21,496 nt of DNA, taken from contig JASSUF010000020.1 of the NCBI GenBank assembly GCA_031963365.1, positions 1 to 21,496 of the forward strand. Direction: 5' to 3'. A model generated the notes under the pieces. It had not been told where the DNA came from. It worked only from the letters and a program-made list of their open reading frames with translations, and searched no databases. Origin of the DNA: JASSUD01 sp031963365. GTDB lineage: Bacteria > Pseudomonadota > Gammaproteobacteria > Burkholderiales > Burkholderiaceae. Shown here one piece after another: positions 15,412 through 21,496 of the stretch (position 1 is its first letter; each line of letters starts with the position of its first letter). Both the position numbers and the translations under genes were made by a program.

Positions 15412-16752
15412 ATGAATGATTCAACTTGGGTGGAGCGTAGCCTTAAATCGGTTTGGCATCCGTGCACACAAATGAAGCATCATGAGCGGCTACCGCTTTT
15501 ACCCATCGCGCACGGTGCAGGGGCATGGTTATACGATACGGAAGGGCACAGATATCTCGATGCCATTAGTTCATGGTGGGTCAACCTTTTTGGGCACGCC
15601 AACGCGCATATCAATAGCGCACTTAAAGCGCAGCTCGACACCCTTGAACATGTCATGCTCGGTGGCTGTACGCATATGCCAGCGATTGAACTTGCCGAAG
15701 CGCTTAGTCGGTTGACAGACGGTGCGCTGGGCCATGCGTTTTTTGCATCCGATGGCGCATCAGCAGTCGAAATCGCACTAAAAATGAGCTTTCACTATTG
15801 GCGAAATAGCGGCCAGACCAGCAAATCCGAGTTTGTTTGCGTAGCGAATGGCTATCATGGGGAAACGATCGGCGCACTGAGCGTAACGGACATCCCCATT
15901 TTTAAAGATGCATACGATGGCATGCTGCGCCGTGCGCATGTCATACCGTCACCCGATGCGCGCAATGCAACGGATGGCGAAACTGCAGCAGACGTTGCAC
16001 AGCGCAGCCTTGCAGCCGCCGCAGAATTGTTGCGCACCCGCCATACGCAGATCGCAGCGATTATTATCGAACCGCTAGTGCAATGCGCCGCCGGCATGGC
16101 AATGCACGATCCCACCTTTATTTCAGGGCTACGTGCACTATGCGACCGCTACGAAGTGCATCTGATCGCTGACGAGATTGCGGTTGGATACGGTCGCACC
16201 GGTACTTTTTTCGCCTATGAACAAGCAGCCATTCAGCCTGATTTTCTCTGTTTATCTAAAGGCATCAGCGGCGGTTATTTGCCACTATCGGTAGTGCTAA
16301 CGCGCGACATGATTTTTAATGCTTTTTACGATGACGATATGGCACGTGGTTTTTTGCACTCGCATTCGTACACAGGTAACCCGCTCGCCTGCCGTGCTGC
16401 GCTTGCAACGCTTGAGCTGTTTGAAAAAAACCAGGTATTGCAGCACAATCACATCCAGTCGACCCAACTTGCGCATCTTTTTGAGCCGTTTGCAGAGCAT
16501 CCACGCGTGCGTAATCTACGTCGTTGCGGGACCATCCTTGCATTTGATGTAGTGTCGCCCACCGATGCACTCACTAAAACTTTCTCGCGCCGTTTTTTTG
16601 AGGCCGCCTTACAAAATGAGCTTCTGCTGCGCCCCCTTGGCAATACTGTATATATAATGCCGCCTTATATTTTGTCTGACGATGAAATCGAGTTACTTGC
16701 CAGACGCATGCGCGCAACGCTCGAACAGGTAATTAGCCAGGAACCGCTTTGA
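15412..16752 (+). CDS. bioA: Adenosylmethionine-8-amino-7-oxononanoate aminotransferase
   Basis: This class III PLP aminotransferase makes 7,8-diaminononanoate from KAPA, using S-adenosylmethionine as amino donor. It has 446 residues. VWHPCTQMK near the N-terminus and DAISSWWVNLFGHAN, with the paired tryptophans of the substrate pocket, are characteristic of BioA. LIADEIAVGYGRTGTFFA holds the PLP-binding Asp, and Lys283 in CLSKGISGGYLPL is the Schiff-base lysine. The stop codon overlaps the start of bioD (TTGA), so the two are translationally coupled. The upstream gap of 70 bases contains a repeat fragment. Confidence 0.96.
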   Translation: MNDSTWVERSLKSVWHPCTQMKHHERLPLLPIAHGAGAWLYDTEGHRYLDAISSWWVNLFGHANAHINSALKAQLDTLEHVMLGGCTHMPAIELAEALSRLTDGALGHAFFASDGASAVEIALKMSFHYWRNSGQTSKSEFVCVANGYHGETIGALSVTDIPIFKDAYDGMLRRAHVIPSPDARNATDGETAADVAQRSLAAAAELLRTRHTQIAAIIIEPLVQCAAGMAMHDPTFISGLRALCDRYEVHLIADEIAVGYGRTGTFFAYEQAAIQPDFLCLSKGISGGYLPLSVVLTRDMIFNAFYDDDMARGFLHSHSYTGNPLACRAALATLELFEKNQVLQHNHIQSTQLAHLFEPFAEHPRVRNLRRCGTILAFDVVSPTDALTKTFSRRFFEAALQNELLLRPLGNTVYIMPPYILSDDEIELLARRMRATLEQVISQEPL

Positions 16753-17483
16753 TTCCATCCTCTGCGCAGTCTTTTTTTATTACTGGCACCGATACCGAGA
16801 TTGGTAAAACCCTCGTGTCAACGGCTTTGCTACGCGCGTTTAGCACGCATGGTTTGCGTACAGCAGCGATGAAACCAATTGCAGCAGGTACAGAGTATCG
16901 CAACGGGGTATGGTGTAATGAAGATGCGGAGCAACTTGCTAGCGCGGCTAGCGTTACCTTGCCCTCCTCTATTTCAACGCCTTATCTGCTCGCCATTCCT
17001 GCAGCACCGCATATTGCTGCTGCAGATGAGGGGGTAACGCTCCATATCCCTACGATTCTTGACTGCCATACACAGGCGCTTTTAGTAGCAGATGTGGTTA
17101 TTGTTGAAGGAGTCGGCGGCTTTCGTGTGCCAATCAACGATACGCAAGACACCGCAGATCTTGCATGTGCATTGCATCTGCCTGTTGTGCTAGTGGTCGG
17201 TATCCGGCTTGGATGTTTGAGTCACGCACTTTTGACCGCAGAGGCAATCACAGCACGAGGCCTAACCCTCGCAGGTTGGGTAGCGAATCAAGTTGATCCG
17301 ATGATGCCTTATGCTCAGGAAAATATCGACGCACTATGCATGCGCTTTAACCAGCAATACCGCGCGCCGCTGCTTGGCAACATTCCCTATTTACAACCCG
17401 CATCTGCGACTACCGCGATGGACTATTTGAATATCACTCCATTGCTTACCTGTGTCCGCAGTGGCTCTCAAGCCGCTTCCTAA
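16749..17483 (+). CDS. bioD: Dethiobiotin synthetase, TTG start
   Basis: This ATP-dependent enzyme closes the ureido ring of dethiobiotin from diaminononanoate and CO2. It has 244 residues. The P-loop GTDTEIGKT is at 13-21, MKPIAAG carries the conserved lysine, and VVIVEGVGGFRVPI is the glycine-rich loop with the catalytic glutamate. The only start that keeps the whole P-loop strand is TTG at 16749, which overlaps the bioA stop by four bases. This implies expression by termination-reinitiation. The C-terminus GNIPYLQ is normal. Confidence 0.94.
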   Translation: MIPSSAQSFFITGTDTEIGKTLVSTALLRAFSTHGLRTAAMKPIAAGTEYRNGVWCNEDAEQLASAASVTLPSSISTPYLLAIPAAPHIAAADEGVTLHIPTILDCHTQALLVADVVIVEGVGGFRVPINDTQDTADLACALHLPVVLVVGIRLGCLSHALLTAEAITARGLTLAGWVANQVDPMMPYAQENIDALCMRFNQQYRAPLLGNIPYLQPASATTAMDYLNITPLLTCVRSGSQAAS

Positions 17484-17499
17484 TTAAAGATTGCCGACC

Positions 17500-18591
17500 G
17501 TGACTGAACCTACTCTGCTCCAACCTGATTGCGCCGACAGTATAGTCAGCCCCCATCACGTTCTTCCTTCCTCTACTTCTGATCACACCCGCATGCTGAA
17601 TGCCTCTGATACTGGTACACTCTCGCCACTTCCACGTTGGAGTGTTGCTGATGTAGTCGCGCTTTATGCCCTGCCCTTTAACGATTTATTGTTCCGCGCG
17701 CAACAAACGCACCGCGCGCATTTTGATCCGAATGCGGTGCAATTATCCACGCTGCTCTCTATCAAAACCGGTGGCTGCCCAGAAGACTGTGCGTATTGTC
17801 CGCAATCCGCCTCTTACGACACACCAGTCCAAGCAGATAAATTAATGCCGCTTAACAAAGTACTCGAAGCGGCACAGGCTGCGAAGAGCCAAGGCGCAAC
17901 ACGTTTTTGTATGGGTGCCGCATGGCGTAGTCCCAAAGAGCGGGATATGGAAGCCGTGGCGGAGATGATTCGCGGCGTAAAAGCGCTTGGTCTCGAAACG
18001 TGTATGACGCTGGGCATGCTCAATGGTAGCCAAGCAGAAGCGCTCAACGAAGCAGGTCTTGATTACTACAACCACAATCTCGACACCTCACCCGAATTTT
18101 ACGGACAAATCATCAGTACTCGCACCTACCAAGACCGGCTTGATACCCTTGCACACGTGCGCGACGCGGGTATTAATGTATGTTGTGGCGGTATCGTAGG
18201 AATGGGCGAATCACGTCGCGAGCGCGCGGGACTCATCACACAACTTGCCAATCTAGATCCCTACCCTGAATCGGTACCAATCAATAATCTGGTACAAGTC
18301 GAAGGTACACCGCTTGCTGATGTCGAGCCCCTCGATGCCTTTGAATTTGTGCGCACCATTGCAGTCGCGCGTATCACCATGCCACGCGCAATGGTGCGCC
18401 TCTCAGCCGGCCGTGAACAGATGGATGAAGCCTTACAGGCATTATGTTTTCTGGCGGGTGCAAACTCTATATTCTATGGTGAGCAGCTTTTAACGACAGC
18501 GAACCCCCAAACACAGGCAGATCGAGCCCTACTTACCCGGCTTGGCATACATGCTGCCGAGGCTGCGCCTTATAAAGCACAGCAAACATAG
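17500..18591 (+). CDS. bioB: Biotin synthase (radical SAM), GTG start preferred
   Basis: BioB inserts sulfur into dethiobiotin using a SAM-cleaving [4Fe-4S] cluster and a second Fe-S cluster as sulfur source. The radical SAM motif C-P-E-D-C-A-Y-C is intact (Cys93, 97 and 100 counting from the GTG). YYNHNLDTSPEFYG, CCGGIVGMGE and VRLSAGREQM are family blocks, the last holding the arginine ligand of the second cluster. GTG at 17500 has AAAGA nine bases upstream. An in-frame TTG at 17491 is the alternative (three residues longer). The N-terminal 40 residues are variable and low in complexity, as in Burkholderia BioB. It is the last gene of the biotin cluster. Confidence 0.96.
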   Translation: MTEPTLLQPDCADSIVSPHHVLPSSTSDHTRMLNASDTGTLSPLPRWSVADVVALYALPFNDLLFRAQQTHRAHFDPNAVQLSTLLSIKTGGCPEDCAYCPQSASYDTPVQADKLMPLNKVLEAAQAAKSQGATRFCMGAAWRSPKERDMEAVAEMIRGVKALGLETCMTLGMLNGSQAEALNEAGLDYYNHNLDTSPEFYGQIISTRTYQDRLDTLAHVRDAGINVCCGGIVGMGESRRERAGLITQLANLDPYPESVPINNLVQVEGTPLADVEPLDAFEFVRTIAVARITMPRAMVRLSAGREQMDEALQALCFLAGANSIFYGEQLLTTANPQTQADRALLTRLGIHAAEAAPYKAQQT

Positions 18592-18633
18592 AGAGCAAGC
18601 GCATCAGACTTGGATCCTAAAGGATTACGGACT

Positions 18634-18703
18634 GATGTTACGCGGGTATTCAAGAGGACAGTGGTTTGCATGTTGGGGTTCGTGCCTCACCACCAACCTA
18701 CCG
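18634..18703 (+). repeat. Longest copy of the dispersed intergenic repeat
   Basis: This is a 70-bp unit combining GATGTTACGCGGGTATTCA (shared with 15352) and GCATGTTGGGGTTC...TCACCACCAACCTACCG (shared with 63-97 and 5342-5376). The six bases at 18681-18686 differ from those other copies. The CCACCAACC arm can pair with GGTTGGTGG at 18721-18729, giving a nine-base stem just downstream. It occupies the bioB to hypothetical-gene gap. No intrinsic terminator for the biotin cluster is evident here, and this fold may serve in its place. Confidence 0.75.
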
Positions 18704-18766
18704 TCCTTTGCTTTTCTTGTGGTTGGTGGCGTTCGGTGAATACTTTTTATCAGAACAAGGCTTGCA

Positions 18767-19249
18767 ATGATGTGTATTCGCCTTTTTTCTTTATGCCCTA
18801 CTGAGCCAAGATACGGGAAGGGCAAAACCCGTGCGGAATCGTCATCTGGTGCTAAAAGTAAAAATCCGCTCCCTGATAACACCCATTCAGTGGGCGAACT
18901 TGAGCATCTTGTAGAACAGGCCGCAGCGCGTCTCCCGGTCGACTATGATCCTTCCTGGAATTTTATCCAAGAATTAACAGGAGTGGATGATCTCAAAGTA
19001 GCTGCACTACAGTTCGTTTTAGGTATGGGTGTTATTGCTGGCCTTACCCTGCTACTGTGCAGTGAACTTTATATAGTAGGGCTAAGTATTTTTGGAAGCG
19101 CGCTTTTTTTATTGATTGTGTCCAGTCAATGGAACCATTATTTAGAACACCAGAATACGGAAAAGTTCAATTCAGCACATTCAAAATATCAGGGCCACCT
19201 CATCCACCATGCCCCTATTCAATACCCCTCCCACTGCACCACTTGCTGA
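18767..19249 (+). CDS. Hypothetical small membrane protein, doubtful C-terminus
   Basis: I do not recognise this 160-residue frame. Residues 1-40 are basic and polar, and 40-72 look like a soluble helical part (GELEHLVEQAAARLP). Two adjacent hydrophobic segments (about 79-97 and 101-120) end in SSQWNHYLEHQ, so it may be a two-helix membrane protein. The AAGG at 18757-18760 is a modest ribosome binding site for the ATG. The last 41 bases overlap rarA, and the His/Cys-rich tail is probably just an out-of-frame reading of that gene. It could therefore be a truncated gene. The hydrophobic pattern argues for a real or once-real protein. Confidence 0.45.
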   Translation: MMCIRLFSLCPTEPRYGKGKTRAESSSGAKSKNPLPDNTHSVGELEHLVEQAAARLPVDYDPSWNFIQELTGVDDLKVAALQFVLGMGVIAGLTLLLCSELYIVGLSIFGSALFLLIVSSQWNHYLEHQNTEKFNSAHSKYQGHLIHHAPIQYPSHCTTC

Positions 19250-20501
19250 ACGCTTACGGCCGCAAACTATCGAAACCTTTATCGGCCAGAAACATCTTTT
19301 GGCACAAGGCAAGCCCCTTCAAGTGGCCTTTGCTTCAGGGCAGCCACACTCTATGCTGTTGTGGGGTCCGCCAGGGGTAGGAAAAACTACCCTCGCACGG
19401 TTAATGGCAGAGGTGTTCCATGCTGAATTTATTCCTCTATCTGCAGTACTGTGTGGAATAAAAGAAATTCGAGAGGCGGTTGAATTAGCGCAGGCCATGC
19501 AGGCGCAAGGAAAGCGTACCTTGGTTTTTGTCGATGAAGTGCATCGCTTTAATAAAAGCCAGCAAGATGCGTTTTTACCGCATGTTGAATCAGGGCTATT
19601 TATCTTTGTTGGCGCCACCACCGAGAATCCTTCTTTTGAAGTAAACCGTGCGCTGCTCTCTCGTGCGTCGGTCTATCTTTTAACGTCGTTAACCGAAGAC
19701 GATCTATCTGTTTTATTAGAGCGTGCCTGTGCTGAATTGGGCCAAGTACAACTTACTGATGCTGCACGCGAGCTTTTGATTCAGTTTGCACAGGGAGATG
19801 GGCGTAAATTACTCAATCATCTTGAAATTGCAGTACAGGCTATGGGGGCAAATAAAGGCCTGCTGGATGAAGCAACCCTCTCAGCAACGCTGGCGTCAAA
19901 AGTACGGCGCTTTGATAAGCATGGCAATATTTTTTACGATCAAATCAGCGCTTTGCATAAATCCGTACGCGGCAGCAATCCGGATGCAGCGCTATATTGG
20001 TTTTGCCGTATGCTCGATGGGGGGGTAGATGTGCATTACCTAATGCGACGTATTATTCGCATGGCCTGGGAAGATATTGGCCTGGCAGACCCTCGCGCTG
20101 CACGCATTGCGCTAGATGCAGCACAAACTTTTGATCAGCTAGGTTCACCGGAAGGAGAACTGGCACTCGCTCAAGCCATTTTATATTTGGCAGTAGCACC
20201 TAAATCTAATGCAGGCTATAACGCTTATAACGCGGCCCGGCGCTTTGTTCGTGACGATAGTTCGCGTGAAGTTCCACTACATTTACGCAATGCCCCCACT
20301 GCATTAATGAAAGCCCAAGGGTATGGAAAAGCCTACCGCTATGCCCATGATGAACCGAATGCTTATGCAGCTGGGGAGACGTATTTACCAGAAGGGATCA
20401 GCAATCCTAACTGGTATAAACCTACCCCTTACGGACTAGAAGCCAAGATTGCCGAGAAGCTTGAGCGTCTACGCGAACTTGATGCGCAATGGGGGAAGTA
20501 A
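19209..20501 (+). CDS. rarA: Replication-associated recombination protein A (AAA+ ATPase)
   Basis: RarA/MgsA is an AAA+ ATPase related to clamp loaders that acts at stalled replication forks and interacts with SSB. It has 430 residues. The N-terminus APLAERLRP and FIGQKHLL are diagnostic. Walker A is GPPGVGKTT (53-61, Lys59), Walker B is VFVDEVHRF (Asp109-Glu110), and the sensor 1 segment is VGATTENPSFEVN. The C-terminal tetramerisation region includes MAWEDIGLADP and LAVAPKSNAGYNAYN. The ATG at 19209 gives the usual N-terminus. It overlaps the end of the upstream hypothetical frame. Confidence 0.96.
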   Translation: MPLFNTPPTAPLAERLRPQTIETFIGQKHLLAQGKPLQVAFASGQPHSMLLWGPPGVGKTTLARLMAEVFHAEFIPLSAVLCGIKEIREAVELAQAMQAQGKRTLVFVDEVHRFNKSQQDAFLPHVESGLFIFVGATTENPSFEVNRALLSRASVYLLTSLTEDDLSVLLERACAELGQVQLTDAARELLIQFAQGDGRKLLNHLEIAVQAMGANKGLLDEATLSATLASKVRRFDKHGNIFYDQISALHKSVRGSNPDAALYWFCRMLDGGVDVHYLMRRIIRMAWEDIGLADPRAARIALDAAQTFDQLGSPEGELALAQAILYLAVAPKSNAGYNAYNAARRFVRDDSSREVPLHLRNAPTALMKAQGYGKAYRYAHDEPNAYAAGETYLPEGISNPNWYKPTPYGLEAKIAEKLERLRELDAQWGK

Positions 20502-20518
20502 GTGGTGTGCATGCTAGC

Positions 20519-20532
20519 TAGGACACGCCCTA
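20519..20532. repeat. Solitary terminal fragment of the MITE-like element
   Basis: TAGGACACGCCCTA is the TA-flanked outer end of the 10688-10833 element (its ten terminal bases GGGCGTGTCC, inverted). No second arm is visible nearby. It lies 18 bases after the rarA stop. It is short, so chance is possible, but the match includes the flanking TA. Confidence 0.4.
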
Positions 20533-20539
20533 ATACATG

Positions 20540-20580
20540 AATAATCTTATCTTGCAATAAGATAAGATTATTGCTATAAA
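20540..20580 (+). promoter_or_regulatory. Candidate promoter under a perfect 14-bp inverted repeat
   Basis: AATAATCTTATCTT (20540-20553) and AAGATAAGATTATT (20559-20572) form a perfect inverted repeat with a five-base centre. TTGCAA (20552-20557) and TATAAA (20575-20580) are 17 bases apart, and a TG lies one base upstream of the second box, as in extended -10 promoters. The repeat thus covers the -35 box, the place of a typical repressor operator. It would drive the ankyrin gene through a leader of about 130 bases. It is not a terminator, because the stem is A/T-rich and no T-tract follows. Confidence 0.45.
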
Positions 20581-20719
20581 TGCATGAGACTTGCATTCTC
20601 TCCACTCGGTCCCGCATACCCGTTAGTTGATATCAAGATATCGATCGAGGTGGGCCGATTTTCTGTTGTTAATGCGCACTCGATAAGCAAAATACCATTT
20701 CTTCAGAAAGGTTCCTCCC

Positions 20720-21445
20720 ATGCCCGCAGTACCGCGCACTACTCCTACTTCCACGCAAAACAGCCGTCCTACCAGCTCAGTATCCTCGCAGTCTTCTCTG
20801 ACTAAAAAAGATATTTCCTCCTCGTTACGAGAAACTAGGGGTCAGCATCAAGATCAACTAGGCATTGCCCCACTGACTGATGCAAGCACACAAAAAGATG
20901 AGCAAGACCAGCCTCTAATCCAAAACATTCATCATTTGGATACCCCGCAGGCATTCTTACGCGCAGAGATTGGCGCTCAGCATCAATATCAACCAGACAT
21001 TACCCCCCTGTCTAACGCCGTTATACGAGAAGAGGCGCATGTCATTGACTCCGAAGCAGCTCTCAAACCCAAGTCGCGCGATGAGCCGTCTCTACTCCCA
21101 GAAACCACTCCTTTGGATATCATCGACACATTACAGGGCCGAAGGATTACAGTTGACTATCCAGCTGAACTAGGCAATACCCCTCTACATTATGCAGTTA
21201 ACCGAAAAGATAAGGATGAGATTCTCAGATTGCTCAAAGCAGGAGCAGATCCGTATCTGCCTAATGATGACGGCGAGACGCCTATGTCAAGAGCCATTCA
21301 CGACAAGTGGCCTTCATATCGCATTTTAAAGTTGCAACTGCGAGGAGAAGAGCCTGATCCACAACAGAAAGCCCATCTGAGCGCTCTGCATTTCGCACTT
21401 CTACATGATGACTGGGAATCTATCCCCTTTGAAAACTTACTGTAA
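20720..21445 (+). CDS. Ankyrin-repeat protein with one clear and two decayed repeats
   Basis: This 241-residue protein has no signal peptide or membrane segment. Residues 1-40 are rich in Ser, Thr and Pro and look disordered. LGNTPLHYAVNRKDKDEI followed by LRLLKAGADPYLPNDDGETP (from Leu151) is a canonical ankyrin unit running into a second one. Two earlier stretches, GIAPLTDAS (about 49-57) and DITPLSNAV (about 93-101), each preceded by QHQxQ, look like eroded repeats of the same type. AGAAAGG about nine bases before the ATG supports the start. Ankyrin proteins with disordered N-termini are common effector candidates in host-associated bacteria, so that role is possible but unproven. The gene lies alone after rarA. 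Confidence 0.8.
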   Translation: MPAVPRTTPTSTQNSRPTSSVSSQSSLTKKDISSSLRETRGQHQDQLGIAPLTDASTQKDEQDQPLIQNIHHLDTPQAFLRAEIGAQHQYQPDITPLSNAVIREEAHVIDSEAALKPKSRDEPSLLPETTPLDIIDTLQGRRITVDYPAELGNTPLHYAVNRKDKDEILRLLKAGADPYLPNDDGETPMSRAIHDKWPSYRILKLQLRGEEPDPQQKAHLSALHFALLHDDWESIPFENLL

Positions 21446-21476
21446 CTCCCCAGGTACCGCTGGATTATTGATCAGC

Positions 21477-21496
21477 AGGAGGAACATGAAGTGATC
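21477..21496 (+). promoter_or_regulatory. Strong ribosome binding site for a gene starting at the window edge
   Basis: AGGAGGA (21477-21483) is a near-perfect Shine-Dalgarno. The ATG at 21486 is too close and runs straight into TGA after two codons. GTG at 21491 is eight bases away and is the better start, followed by ATC. In Burkholderia, as I recall, serS follows rarA, which would fit a start reading Met-Ile, but only two codons are visible. Confidence 0.4.

Noticed and set aside
18542..18804. Two overlapping frames of 64-65 codons after bioB
   Set aside because: They cross the bioB end and the dispersed repeat. Their sequence is explained by those features and shows no conserved motif.
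20540..20572. Perfect inverted repeat as the rarA terminator
   Set aside because: The stem is A/T-rich and no T-tract follows on the + strand. Its overlap with promoter boxes fits an operator better.
20584..20805. 73-codon frame overlapping the start of the ankyrin gene
   Set aside because: It overlaps the better-supported frame, has no ribosome binding site and no recognisable content.

Overview
The window reads as part of a betaproteobacterial chromosome of the Burkholderiaceae. The ATP synthase subunits, BioB and RarA match my memory of Burkholderia proteins closely. The moderate base composition, the load of intergenic repeats and palindromic elements, a giant NACHT/WD40 protein and an ankyrin protein suggest a host-associated, Burkholderia-related endosymbiont, for example of the Mycoavidus/Glomeribacter type found in fungi. 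That placement is inference, not proof. Every gene I can support lies on the + strand.

Layout. (1) 1-5400: one 1663-residue NLR-like gene (helical N-terminus, TIR/SEFIR-like segment, NACHT NTPase, pentapeptide repeats, WD40 array). It is bracketed by a 35-bp perfect inverted repeat. (2) 5424-12898: an F1Fo ATP synthase operon, atpB-E-F-H-A-G-D-C, with a good sigma70-type promoter and a strong intrinsic terminator. The gene order is classical, but three intergenic gaps carry extra material: a folded-back repeat between atpE and atpF, a tandem palindrome between atpA and atpG, and a TA-flanked palindromic MITE-like element whose edge forms the atpG stop codon. (3) 12955-18591: a biotin cluster, P450-bioF-bioA-bioD-bioB. 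The P450 sits where a BioI-type pimeloyl-forming enzyme would be expected. (4) 18592-20501: a repeat-bearing gap, a doubtful small membrane protein and rarA. (5) 20502-21496: a candidate operator/promoter, an ankyrin-type protein with decayed repeats, and a ribosome binding site for a gene that begins at the window edge.

How the genes work together. The atp genes make the complete a-c-b-delta-alpha-gamma-beta-epsilon machine. atpI is not found ahead of atpB, where the NLR gene lies instead. The bio genes cover pimeloyl thioester to biotin, and the P450 may supply the pimeloyl group. The NLR and ankyrin genes are accessory and are probably for conflict or host interaction. The most unusual object is the WD40 array: eleven tandem 126-bp units with a near-constant framework and a few highly variable codon columns. 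This resembles the fungal HET-D/E-type NLR recognition domains and bacterial NACHT defence proteins.
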